Assembly (NCBI GenBank): GCA_027603945.1
Contig: JADIIU010000197.1
Location: forward strand, 1 to 16,918
Reading direction: 5' to 3'
From: Terramyces sp. JEL0728
Taxonomy: Eukaryota > Chytridiomycota > Chytridiomycetes > Rhizophydiales > Terramycetaceae
Length of the DNA stretch: 16,918 bases
Of this stretch, positions 1-9,190 are shown piece after piece. A program made the position numbers and the translations under genes. The notes beneath the pieces were generated by a model. That model did no database searches. It was not told the origin of the DNA and saw nothing but the letters and a program-made list of their open reading frames with translations. How positions within the stretch are numbered: position 1 is the first letter of the stretch; each line of letters starts with the position of its first letter.

Positions 1-904
1 ACGATAACAATAGTTTGGCGCCGACCATACTGTTACTAGGTTGTCATCGGGAAACATGAATTTGTAGCCCTCTTGGACTAGTTGATGCGCTCTTGCAATC
101 AAAGTTAGATTATTAACTTGGCAAAACTAGGTTAGACAGTATCTACTTCAAGTGTTACTTTGCGTCCAAACAGCCATCCGGCTCCTCTGGGACTTACTGC
201 CCAAGTGTCGATATCTTCTGGGTCAGACCACATTAAATCTCGATTAGTAATATAAATACCACAGAATGCTCCTTCATGCGGAATTTCCTGGCATCTTTGA
301 ATGGTTCGAATTTGGTCCAGCGTGCGGATATCTGGGGATAGTCCACCATGTACGCAAAGCACACGACCATCAACAATCTAATTTAACGAATATTTACAGC
401 TGCAAGAGTGATAAAGTCAAATACATTACAACATGCTTTCCATACATTCGCATTCCCATATTTAGTCTGGCATTCATCTTTAATTAATAGCAAAGTACCA
501 TAAAATCCATATATTTGTGTAATTTGTCTGCTCTCATGATTCCCTCTTAACAAAGTAAGCTTGTCCGGGTATCTGGCTTTGAGAGCAAGTAATAATGTAA
601 ATGTTTCCAAGCTGTAATATCCTCTGTCCACAAAATCACCCTTTCGTTAATTTCAAGTACCATGAATATGTAGGAGGTGTTTGGAATCTCTCCCCCCACT
701 CTAAATAACTCTAGCAAGTCATAAAATTGTCCGTGGATATCTCCGCAAATTGTAACAGGAGAACAGACTGGCTGAACGTTTGATTCTTCCACTAGCAGCT
801 CCTTCACCTGAGATTAACAAAACTAACCATCTCACACAGTTTCTTCATGGCTGTTTCCGGCAAGTACTGTCCCTTCTTTACTATCTCCAACCATTCATCC
901 GGTC
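1..904. repeat. Terminal inverted repeat, left arm (PP6 exons 2-8)
   Basis: Reverse complement of 16015-16918 with no indels: position x pairs with 16919-x. Bases 1-152 are identical. Mismatches I found up to base 807 are at 153, 255, 494, 503, 506, 509, 514, 524, 530, 533, 536, 645 and 712. Intron 2 (808-827) has two and exon 2 (828-904) about a dozen. Similarity ends upstream of exon 2: first introns and promoters are unrelated. The repeat therefore follows the coding region and not a mobile element. Confidence 0.95.
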
Positions 905-936
905 CTAGTATAAGAAATCCGCAAACCTGATCCCAT
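1..936 (-). CDS. Ser/Thr phosphatase PP6 catalytic subunit (copy L, 3' end cut by window edge)
   Basis: PPP6C/Sit4/Ppe1-type metallophosphatase of the PPP family, a cytosolic enzyme that normally works with SAPS-type regulatory subunits in cell-cycle and stress signalling. Removing seven small introns (905-926, 808-827, 641-660, 478-498, 378-397, 239-259, 127-146; 22, 20, 20, 21, 20, 21, 20 nt) gives 264 residues with GDIHG, GDFVDRG, GNHE, HGGLSPD and SAPNYCYR in order. The stretches [11 protein letters not shown] and [11 protein letters not shown] fit PP6 better than PP4 or PP2A. About 40 C-terminal residues lie beyond base 1. The ATG at 934-936 gives [12 protein letters not shown], with the first intron splitting the fourth codon after only 10 nt. 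An ATG at 1025 would read through that intron and is less likely. The gene diverges from PDCD2 over a 155-bp shared upstream region. A near-identical inverted copy ends the window. Confidence 0.93.
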
Positions 937-1053
937 TTCGAAATTGTAAAAGTTTTTCGGCTGAATGGGATAAATTTAGAATAGAAAGAAATGCAGAGCG
1001 AATGGTAATTCCGCTGCATTCGCATTGTATGCAGAGAATTAGGACAACCTACC

Positions 1054-1080
1054 TATAAATTTTTCTTTTTTTTTCAGATA
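1054..1080 (+). promoter_or_regulatory. TATA-like element and pyrimidine tract before PDCD2
   Basis: TATAAA at 1054-1059 is followed by a run of T with two C up to about 1074, ending about 18 bp before the ATG at 1092. A TATA box followed by a pyrimidine-rich strand is a common fungal core promoter arrangement. The run ends in CAG, so it could be misread as a 3' splice site, but introns here have no such tract. The function is inferred from position only. Confidence 0.35.
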
Positions 1081-1091
1081 CAGTGTTTGAA

Positions 1092-2231
1092 ATGTCAATT
1101 CAACTTGGATATGTTATACCAAAGGAAGACCAGATAGAATTACCCAAATTTTTTTGTAGTGCCAGTGATTTGCCAAACAAAATCGGAGGGCTACCTATAT
1201 GGCTGGACCCACGGAAACCGGCAGGAAATGTGCAATGTGGAAACTGCTCAAAGGAGATGCCGTTATTATTGCAGCTATATGCTCCACAGGACTCTCCGAC
1301 GAATGCATTCCATAGAGTTATCTATGTATTTTGCTGCAAGAGTGGTTCATGCGTTAAATCAAACAAAGGGATTGCTGCATTAAGATTGCAAATGGAAAGG
1401 GAGAATAAAGTTTACACTGAAGAAGGAGAATTGCAGGTTGATTTTCAATTAAATAATGGTGTGCTGGCCAATTCCAAAGGTTTTTATTGTTAACTCAGGA
1501 GTAAATTACTGTTATATCTGTGGGAAATCGGCACCTAGTAGATGTGGAAAATGCCATCTAAACAAATATTGTTCGAGAGAGCATCAGGAAATGGATTGGA
1601 AGCATGGCCATCACAAATTATTATGCGGAACTGGAAATGGACCACGAGACGAGATAAAGAAATGGCTATCAGCATTCAACTTTCCCGAATTAGAGCTGGA
1701 AGAAGAAGAAGAACCAGAAAAGAAATCGGAAGTAAACCCTGAAATGTTGGAAAAGTTGAATGTCAAAGAAGAAGGAGATACTTTGCTTGAAGACGAGGAT
1801 GAAACTGAGGCAGAAGTGGACAAGACCTTTTTAAAGTTTCAAAAGAGAATTTCTTTATCTCCTGAACAAGTACTTCGGTAACTTTTCATTAATCTAGATA
1901 TGCAAGAAAGCCAGAAGGTGCAGAACCACTATGGGCTTCAGATATCGGTCGAGATATGCAAATCCCCGATTGTCCAAAATGTGCCTCTCAAAGAACTTTT
2001 GAATTCCAACTTACACCCCAGCTATTGTCTCATCTAGAATTGAACAACAAAGACCCTAATAGTATTGATTGGGGTACAGTGCTAATTTATACTTGCAAAG
2101 CTGACTGCGATGCCGCTAACGGCGAATATGCTAACGAATATGCATTCATGCAAGAATTTGACACTGCTGGCTTGGGAGATAGTCACAGGAAGATTCTCGC
2201 TGAAAAAGAGCTGCAGGCAAAAGAAGATTAA
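1092..2231 (+). CDS. PDCD2/Tsr4-like MYND zinc-finger protein
   Basis: Homologue of human PDCD2 and yeast Tsr4, dedicated chaperones of ribosomal protein uS5 (Rps2) in 40S assembly. Two introns are removed: 1480-1498 (19 nt, the shortest here) and 1878-1897 (20 nt). The result is 366 residues, close to the usual size. The N-terminal part has the family pattern KIGGLPIWL, then LLQLYAP and HRVIYVFCC. A complete MYND zinc finger follows, with ligands C134, C137, C145, C148, C154, H158, H167 or H168 and C172. After an acidic linker (about 190-245) comes the PDCD2_C domain with FLKFQKRISLSPEQVLRY, MQIPDCPKC and SIDWGTVLIYTC. The start is the first ATG in frame. The gene ends 13 bp before the stop of the convergent HUT1 gene. 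A reader that ignores the introns would see three broken fragments. Confidence 0.95.
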
Positions 2232-2244
2232 TATAATATTGAAT

Positions 2245-3246
2245 CTATTGAGTTTTCTTTAGTTTCTTTTTGGCGTCGTCTTTAAAGACAGGATCTGCAT
2301 GGGTATTGACTTTGCCCATTGCTTCCCAAGCGATTGCCAAAAATACTAATCCAACAGCTCCCCATTGGCCTAATGAAAGTTTGTGGCCAAACCACATCAC
2401 AGACAAGATTATCGAAAACATTTTCCGGGTTACGGTTACAGTTACAAGTACCAATGAGCCAAAGTGTTCCAAGGTCATAAAGATGAAGCATTGTCCAACC
2501 GCACCGGCCAGTCCAAACAAGAAGATATCAAACACAATCTTTGGGTGTTCGGAACAGAAAGCTAGTGCATCTGATAGCTCTGTGGTGAATGGGTTGACCA
2601 ACAAGAATGCAGCCATCATCAAACTAGAAAAAATGTTCATGTACATCATCATTGAAGATCCGTTGACTTTGAACTTTTTGTATAGTTCATCCTGTGTAGA
2701 GTTGATTGCACCATCAAACATTAGATTAATCGTCAATAATAAAAGCCCAAACAACGACGAAGTGGTTTCCGCTTTGTTCTTTTTAGGATGCAGCAACATA
2801 AACGCCGATACACCGACTGTTATCATCAGTACAACAAAGTATTTCTTTAGGGGAAGTGTTTTTCGATACAAAAAGAAATTCATAATGACGACGGGCACTA
2901 ACTTGCATGATTTTCCAAGAATTAAAGTTGGGTAATCGATGTGTTTGAGTGAAGCATAGCCAAATGGAGACGCGAGGGAACTAAAAAGCGATAAACGGAA
3001 ATATTGGAAGAATAATGGTCTATCCAGCTTGTCCAGTTTGATATTCCTGACTTTGATCATAATATAAGCGATGGCTGAAGCTACTAGCGACTGGATAATA
3101 TTCAAAAATACGAAATATTTGAATTTTCGTCCATTGTACTCTGTTGTTGAAACTCGTTCCTGTGTTATTCCCCAAGTGAGAAAACAAGCGTAAATCCCGG
3201 CCACGCAAACGACTAGTAATTGATAACTTTTCAGCTGGAATCCCAT
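2245..3246 (-). CDS. HUT1: HUT1/SLC35B1-family nucleotide(-sugar) transporter
   Basis: A 333-residue polytopic membrane protein with about ten hydrophobic segments, without introns. It matches the UDP-galactose transporter homologue HUT1/SLC35B1 of the drug/metabolite transporter superfamily: SLASPFGYASLKHIDYPT, LGKSCKLVPVV, DGAINSTQDELYKKF and the C-terminal segment with LVTVTVTRKMFSIILSV. The protein ends in KKTQ, a KKXX di-lysine ER retrieval signal, as expected for this ER-resident family. Yeast Hut1 was linked to UDP-galactose; the human relative has been described as an ER ATP/ADP exchanger, so the substrate here is open. The first ATG is at 3244-3246; an in-frame TTG three codons upstream is not needed. 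Confidence 0.95.
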   Translation of the reverse strand: MGFQLKSYQLLVVCVAGIYACFLTWGITQERVSTTEYNGRKFKYFVFLNIIQSLVASAIAYIMIKVRNIKLDKLDRPLFFQYFRLSLFSSLASPFGYASLKHIDYPTLILGKSCKLVPVVIMNFFLYRKTLPLKKYFVVLMITVGVSAFMLLHPKKNKAETTSSLFGLLLLTINLMFDGAINSTQDELYKKFKVNGSSMMMYMNIFSSLMMAAFLLVNPFTTELSDALAFCSEHPKIVFDIFLFGLAGAVGQCFIFMTLEHFGSLVLVTVTVTRKMFSIILSVMWFGHKLSLGQWGAVGLVFLAIAWEAMGKVNTHADPVFKDDAKKKLKKTQ

Positions 3247-3463
3247 ACAAGACAAAATTGCAAAGTTGACAATTTTGACTTGGGATCCTTTGATTGGCTG
3301 AAATTTTGCTCAATGAATGACATGAGTAGATCACGATTGATGCATCCCAATGTGCAGGCATGAGTATTTGAGCTGCTGTTGAGATATAAGTGATACGCAA
3401 GGCTCTGTTTATTTCATAATTAATCTGAAGGGTGTGATGATGATGGAATTGACCCACCTATCT

Positions 3464-3602
3464 TTAATTTCCCGAGACAAAAAGCGGTATAATTAACAAT
3501 GCTCCCAACAGCCCTATTCCGCAGGCACATTTGATGCTAATTGTATAAATTTGAATTTTCATCTGGCATTGATAAATTGACGCGTTCTACAAGTCCCGCC
3601 AT
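3464..3602 (-). CDS. Possible single-pass membrane microprotein
   Basis: Minus-strand ORF 3464-3562 starts with ATG and encodes 32 residues beginning MKIQIYTISIK, with a clear hydrophobic segment GIGLLGALLIIPLFV near the C-terminus. A 19-nt sequence just upstream (3563-3581, GTC...CAG) could be an intron in phase 0 that joins it to a seven-residue first exon, MAGLVER (3582-3602), giving 39 residues. The size fits local introns, but the donor is GTC, whereas all others here are GTA or GTT, and the branch site is poor. I do not recognise the protein. It could be chance. Confidence 0.2.
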
Positions 3603-3672
3603 TTATATTTTGTATGCAAAAGCATTGATCCAGCACTTTAAATACCGGCTAGAGTTTGGTTTATCCAATGGA

Positions 3673-3684
3673 TGTACATGTACA
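3673..3684. promoter_or_regulatory. Perfect 12-bp palindrome
   Basis: TGTACATGTACA is its own reverse complement, in the middle of the spacer between two divergent promoters. The symmetry would suit a dimeric DNA-binding protein, but only the symmetry is seen. Confidence 0.3.
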
Positions 3685-3977
3685 CGCTATGAATTAGTGT
3701 TATCTCGCCAAACAACGGATAATATTAAGGAATTCTACCTTAACCAAAATGTAAAGGTATCGTAAATCTGATCAATCCAGTGCCAAAAGGAAATTGAGGT
3801 AAATCAAAAAGTGGCATGGATATGGAGGCAATTCATTAAACTCCATTAGTTTCATCCGCTATTATCTGTGTCCTATTTTCAAGGTCGCTATTTACCCAGC
3901 AAGGAAGGTGCCGTTCAGCCACACACAGTAAAAACTTGAGGGAAAGAGTTGGAGATTTGAATTAATTTATTATACAA

Positions 3978-6900
3978 ATGAACACAGTCAATTTAAAGAT
4001 TGGAGATTACGTAGAAGCGCCCAGTTCGGAGGTACTGATTCGCTGACCTAGCAACCGATAGTATACAGAGGAAAGTTAAAATACCTTGGACCAGTCCACT
4101 TTTCAAGAGGGATATGGGCAGGTTAGTGCATTAATTGACTCCAGGGATTGATTTGATTGAGAAAGGAGTTGGGAAGAATAACGGCACTGTAAAGGGTGTG
4201 TACTACTTTAGCAGTCTGGAGAACAGCGGTAAATTACCAGTAATGTAGGGATATTTGTGCCAGTCGCTCGGGTGAAGCAACTTGAGGGCTCTCCAGAACA
4301 ATTCAAAAGAAATGCACGCCATCTATCAGAGAGTTTTATACCAACAGCGCCGTCTGACTCTGTAAAGCTACACCAAAGAGGTCTTTCGGTTGCTTCTCCC
4401 GTTCACACCAAGTACGGCAGAATAAGACGAAAATCAAGCGAAACCCTTTCTTCCAAATCCTCGTCACAAAAAGACTTTTATGAATCAAGGATACCAAAAA
4501 AGCTCGTGCACAAAAGGAATTCATCCCCTACTCCAAACAGGCTACTGCCTAGCAGAGTGCTTACTCCTGAAAGTATGTTCTCGTCAAATATAGATTGCGT
4601 TGCCAAGGAGGAAGCTACTTGCAATGTTGGTATGCCTGAAATCAAAACGAAAGCGCTGCCAAGTCCGACAATCTCATCGTTATCCCTGGAAATGCCAGTA
4701 CCCAAAAAATTGGTATTGCCGGACGCATTTACAAATCTAGAAACCGTTATACCCCGTAACAATACCACAAAGATGCTTTCTGTTTTCAACGATGTAAAGT
4801 CGGTGGAAACCAGAGAATTTCAGCATAAACTAGAACTTGCAAAGAAAGAGGTTGCTTCGCTAAAAGCTTTAAATGACGATTTAAAGTATGCCCAGAATAA
4901 TGAAATTTCGAAAATCAAGATGAACCATTCGTCCGAGATTATGATTTTTCAGCGTGAAATTCAAAACTTGCATACTACAATAGAAAGTCATGCTGCTACT
5001 GACCGCAATTACATCATGAAAGAAAAAGCGCTGTTGAAGCAAATCGAATCTCTAGAGCAGCTACATCAAAAAGACATTGAATCTCATGAAACAAGTTTAA
5101 CTCGGCTGAAGGAGACTTATCTGGGAGAGATTGGAGAATTCAAAAATAATTTTGAAAATCAAATGGCCAGGGATAAGACTAACTTTGGAGCTGAAAAGAA
5201 ACGGCTTGAAGAATCATGGGCCGAGATGGAAGAACACTACAGAAAAACGGTAATGTCCTTGACAGAGCAAATCGAACACGCTTCAACTACTATCAACAGC
5301 CAGAATTCGCAGTTGACTGATTACATTTTGGAGCACAACAAAGAATTAGAGCATTTCAAAGAATGCTTGAAAGAAAATAACACAGGATCCTTGGATCTAT
5401 CAAGAAACAGCTGTGTTTCATTCTTTGGTGAATTTATCACGGCAAACAACCACCAATTGGAACAGCTCGAGAAATTGATTTTTGAAAAAGAGCATTCACT
5501 CGAGTTGTTGTTAATCCAGCTGGATAGCCTTCAGGAGCAGATGCACTCTGCCGAACAGCTCAACCAAGACCTCAAGACAAGTCTAAAGAAATCCCAAGAT
5601 GCACAAAATCATGCGTATGAAGAACACGAAATTACGTCGATTCAAAACTCTGAGCTACAGCGCAACTTGAAAGAAAAAATCAATGAAGTAGATCATTTTG
5701 CCACCCGCTATGAATATCTAGAAAAAGAAAATGCCAACCTGATTTCAAATCTCAATAATATTTATCAAGAAAAAGAAAAGCAGATCCAAACCTTGGAAAG
5801 TATCATAGATGCAAAGCAACAGGAAGCAAATTCGTTATTGAACAAGCTGTCTGACGTTTCTCAAGATCTTGAAGTATCGCACAGCACAGTTGCACAACTC
5901 CGCCGGCAAATTCAAGAGTCGTTTGAAAAACAGGCTAAATTGTTTGAAGAGAATGAACAGATATCCACTACCAGCATCCAGCTACATGAACAAGCGGGTC
6001 AAAAAGATGTGTTGATCAAAGAATTATTAGATAAGCATTTGCAAGTATCCGACCTCCACTCTGTCGCCAAGTTAAATTTGGAAAATACATTGGCTGAATA
6101 TACAACTTTCCAATCAGATGTCTCGCTGCAATTGGAAAGGAAAGATAAAGAAAATACCGTTCTGGCTGACCAAATCTCAGAGCTGAATGATCAGTTGCAG
6201 AGACTGCAGCTGAGAGATTCTCACCACCAAAGAGAAATTCAAGAGTATCAGCAATGTCTTGATACTGCCAGCCACAACTTGGATTTGGCAAAGAAGGAAT
6301 GTACTCGTTTGAAAACTGCATTAAACGAAAAGGAATCCCATTTAATTAGGATTACTGGCGAACTGACTGTTTTGAACTCTGAAAAAGAATCTGTGTCTGT
6401 AAAAATACTAAAGTATGAAGATCAGATAAAGAAGATCCAGGAAGAACAATCAGTATCTCGCAAAAAGTTTGATAACATGAATAGCGCAAACTCTCAGCTG
6501 TCCAAAGCCAAAGAAGAGTTGGAAAGGACGCTGACGCAAAAGGATGCAATGATTACATCTCTCACCAGTGTATTGGAAGAAACAAACAACCAATTGTCTC
6601 TAATTAAAAAGACAAGAAGGCAATCTTTCCAACTGATGGAAGCTGAAAACCATGTCCTATCCGAAAAGATGGCAGTGTTGAAATCCGAGAATGAAGATTT
6701 GCTTCATCGATTGGACGAAGCCGTAGACGAAAAAGCAAACACTAGGTATGCACTTCAGAATGAACTTTTGAGTTGTCAGCACAAGCTGGAAAGTTCAGAG
6801 ACTGCTCGCCAAACACTCAGTGAGCAATTAGGATCCAGCTTGCAACAAATTGAAGCTTTAGAGCAAAGTAAAGGTTCTGAAATCAAGAGTAAGCAGCAAG

Positions 6901-8246
6901 AAATGGAATTGGTTACCGAAGAATTGGAAAAATACAAACAGAATACAAGCAAGATGGTAGAATCAATGAACGAATTAAAAATCCAACAAAAATTGCACAA
7001 AGATCAATCCAAAACTATTTCATCGCTCCAGGAAGATCTCATAATATACAAGAACGCATATGAAGGGCATTTGAATGAAAAAACCGCTTTAGAAGAAGAA
7101 TTGAAAAATCTTAAAATGGAAAAGAGCGATTTGACTGGAAAAATATCAGAATTGGAAGCAAAAATTACCATGTTTGATAACCCTGGAAACATTTCGCCTG
7201 GTGTCAACCGAAAACCACAAACTATAACTCCTCCTGCGTCTGAAATCGGAACATTTACAGTCAACTATGTCGACAAGAATTCAGTGCCTCCCCCATCAGA
7301 AATCAGCTCTTTTGCTGTCCATACAGTAGACAGAGCCCCTCCTCCATCCGAAATTAGCTCATATGCAGTTCATACCGTAGAAAAGCGAAATGCCACCTCT
7401 TTGTCGGAAGTAGGTTCTTCGCACGTTTCCAATGGCCTGCCTGTTCGAAGAGGGTGGGATATTCCACATAGCACTGATTCAAAATTACCCCCATTGGTAC
7501 TTTTCAGACAAGGATCGCTTGATGCGGCAGAATCTGATTTGGGGTCCTATGGATCTTGGTACTCTGAAGGGGATCCCAGATCTAATATTCTTAACGAAAT
7601 TGTAATGTCAGAAAGACAGTTTTTGAATGACTTGCAATTGCTGGTCTCTATATTTGTTATACCATCAAAGGATTATATCAGGCCAAAAGATCATCAATTA
7701 TTGTTTGGCAATGTCTATCCTGTCCGGTCCATGTCAGAAAAACTACTATCTCAAATGGAATATTCTCTCGCAAACACTGAAAATATTGGAAACGTTTTTG
7801 TAGAAAATGTAAGTAATTGCTAACCGTAGATCCCATTAATTGAAACTGCATTTTCATCATATTGCCAAAACTTTTCTTCTGCCCTGGATGTTGCCGAGTC
7901 GCTAACCTCATCGAACTCTTCAAAAATAGCAAATTTCATCAAGCAAAGCAACAAGAAACTGCATGGTAAAACCACATCATGGGACTTGAATAGTCTATTG
8001 ATCAAGCCAGTTCAAAGGATCCTCAAATATCCGCTCCTCTTAAAAAGGCTCCTCGAAGAAACTCAAGCATCTCATCCTGATTACAAAAATATCCAGAAAT
8101 CCCTCGCATTAATGGGCCAAGTCGCTGACTCTATCAACAAGGCGACAGATATCCAGCCCGAACTCAAAAATAGAGGTTCTTTTACGATAATGCGCAGCTT
8201 GGGAAGACAGTTTAAAAAGAACGGGAGAAGACCGTCGAATATCTAG
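3978..8246 (+). CDS. CAP-Gly / SxIP / coiled-coil / DH (Rho GEF) fusion protein
   Basis: Four introns (4032-4051, 4122-4144, 4229-4248, 7809-7829; 20, 23, 20, 21 nt) give 1394 residues. Residues 8-79 form a CAP-Gly domain with GIWAG (38-42) and GKNNG (51-55, matching the GKNDG groove that binds EEY/F tails of tubulin and EB proteins). A basic Ser/Pro-rich region follows with three [ST]xIP motifs: SFIP 98, SRIP 149 (next to KK) and TVIP 235. About 255-1045 is charged heptad coiled coil, as in CLIP-170. Residues 1064-1130 hold short SEISS-type repeats. A DH domain spans about 1182-1361, with ILNEIVMSERQFLNDL (CR1) and LLIKPVQRILKYPLLLKRLL (CR3). No PH domain follows, only a 33-residue basic tail. 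Inferred role: a microtubule plus-end protein that activates a Rho GTPase. The long exon is one uninterrupted frame from CAP-Gly to DH. Confidence 0.92.
7230..7430 (+). repeat. Degenerate SEISS repeats in the linker before the DH domain
   Basis: Residues about 1064-1130 of the fusion protein contain four units with cores SEIGTF, SEISSF, SEISSY and SEVGSS, spaced 19, 17 and 19 residues apart. The middle two share PPPSEISS and AVHTV. The section is rich in Ser and Pro and looks like a flexible, possibly phosphorylated hinge between coiled coil and DH. A binding partner is not evident. Confidence 0.7.
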
Positions 8247-8254
8247 AACCTCTT

Positions 8255-8260
8255 AATAAA
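8255..8260 (+). terminator. AATAAA poly(A) signal of the CAP-Gly/DH gene
   Basis: AATAAA lies 8 nt after the TAG at 8244-8246, inside the 47-bp gap to the convergent gene at 8294. The mRNA end must therefore fall very close to or inside the neighbour. Confidence 0.5.
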
Positions 8261-8293
8261 TTATTTTAATACAACAAAAATCTATTTAAAACA

Positions 8294-8982
8294 TCAGCCC
8301 GCTTTGGAAAGTTTGGTGAACGGTTTCTTGAGCAAAGTGAAAAAGTTTCTGAAGCCAGTATTTCTCTTTGGCAAATCCTTTGGAATCTTTTTCAGGTGCT
8401 CTTTCTGATCAATGGGCTTTGTCTCTCTGGTATCGATATATGTCACCAATCCTTCAGAAAATGAAACTCTTCGTTCGCGCTTGGGTATATTCTGCTTTCT
8501 ATCAACAACTGGTAAAGGCTCCACGGTATCTAAAGCTTCCTCCAACTCGTTAGTATTCAGCAATCCAGTAGATTTCGAAGATGGGGATAGTGAGGTTTCT
8601 TCAGACCATGCGGAATTTGCTAATTGGACCTATGTCAGACCTATTGTACTTGTATTCGTTTGTAGTGGGAGGAATGCCGCAGCATATTGTACATTCGTCT
8701 CTGCCTTTCTTTTTCAAACTCTTCTTCAACATCATTCATTGCTGGTCGGTTCTTGAGCAACTGCTGGATAATTACATCGTGCCCTAGCTTGTGGGTTTCG
8801 CTTTGTGAATCTGGGGTAGCGGTTGTGTAACTCACAGATTCATTTGATATGTGGACAGCGTCAATAGTTTCTTCTGACTTGCCATGGGGATCAATGTGGG
8901 GTTGCGTTGATAGTTCTTTCAGTGTTGGTTGCGACAGCGACCTTTCTCTCGATTGTTGTACTGGTATCGAAGAGACCAACAT
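8294..8982 (-). CDS. Unrecognised protein with RVSF (PP1-type) and SSIP motifs
   Basis: One 20-nt intron (8630-8649, with a CTGAC branch site) joins two frames of 111 and 111 residues into a 222-residue protein I cannot assign to a family. It is polar and probably disordered. Visible motifs: SSIP at residues 4-7 (an SxIP EB-binding pattern, with basic residues a few positions on); a charged helix around EEEFEKERQRRM; RVSF at 165-168 preceded by KRER, a textbook RVxF docking site for protein phosphatase 1; and a basic amphipathic end with FFTLLKKPFTKLSKA. It converges on the CAP-Gly/DH gene and diverges from the capping gene. Short motifs like these occur by chance, so role and partners are inference. 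The ATG at 8980-8982 is the first in frame. Confidence 0.75.
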
Positions 8983-9190
8983 TTGTAAAGTATGAATTTG
9001 TAATTTTTCTTGTTTTGAGTTGTATTGTTCTCATATCCACGACAATACCCCTCCAATAAACAACCATTCAAATTTCATAATGGTATCATCTGGTATCCGT
9101 AAGAATCATTATGGAAATGACGACCAAAATTATTTTATTTCAGGTGTCAAGTGATTTAGTGATTGAAACCCCCATTATTTTCATTCCTGA

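Larger units (their letters stand above)
3247..3977. other. 731-bp divergent spacer between HUT1 and the CAP-Gly/DH gene
   Basis: The longest gene-free stretch here. It must hold the promoters of two divergent genes. A plus-strand frame is open from 3541 to 3765 but has no ATG and resembles no family I know. A perfect 12-bp palindrome lies at 3673-3684. A minus-strand short ORF (3464-3562) is listed separately. I saw no tRNA or snoRNA: a TGATGA near 3437 lacks a D box at a plausible distance. Confidence 0.6.

Noticed and set aside
804..1025. PP6 copy L starting at the ATG near 1025 without the first intron
   Set aside because: It would add about 33 residues unlike any PP6 N-terminus, and copy R shows the same intron position with a short first exon.
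1..2231. Reading the PP6 and PDCD2 frames as frameshifted pseudogenes
   Set aside because: Each break coincides with a 19-23 nt GT...AG unit whose removal restores the conserved sequence exactly, and catalytic and zinc-binding residues are intact.
2270..2935. 221-codon plus-strand frame opposite HUT1
   Set aside because: It is the antisense shadow of the HUT1 coding frame with no family features.
3434..3445. C box (TGATGA) of a C/D snoRNA
   Set aside because: No CTGA box at 60-120 nt downstream; the motif is part of a TGATGATGATGG run.
3541..3765. 74-codon plus-strand open frame between HUT1 and the CAP-Gly gene; with possible introns of 22 nt (3612-3633) and 24 nt (from 3758) it could be extended
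   Set aside because: It starts with TTG, has no ATG, matches no family I know, and the proposed introns need longer spacing than the others. It is left as part of the spacer.
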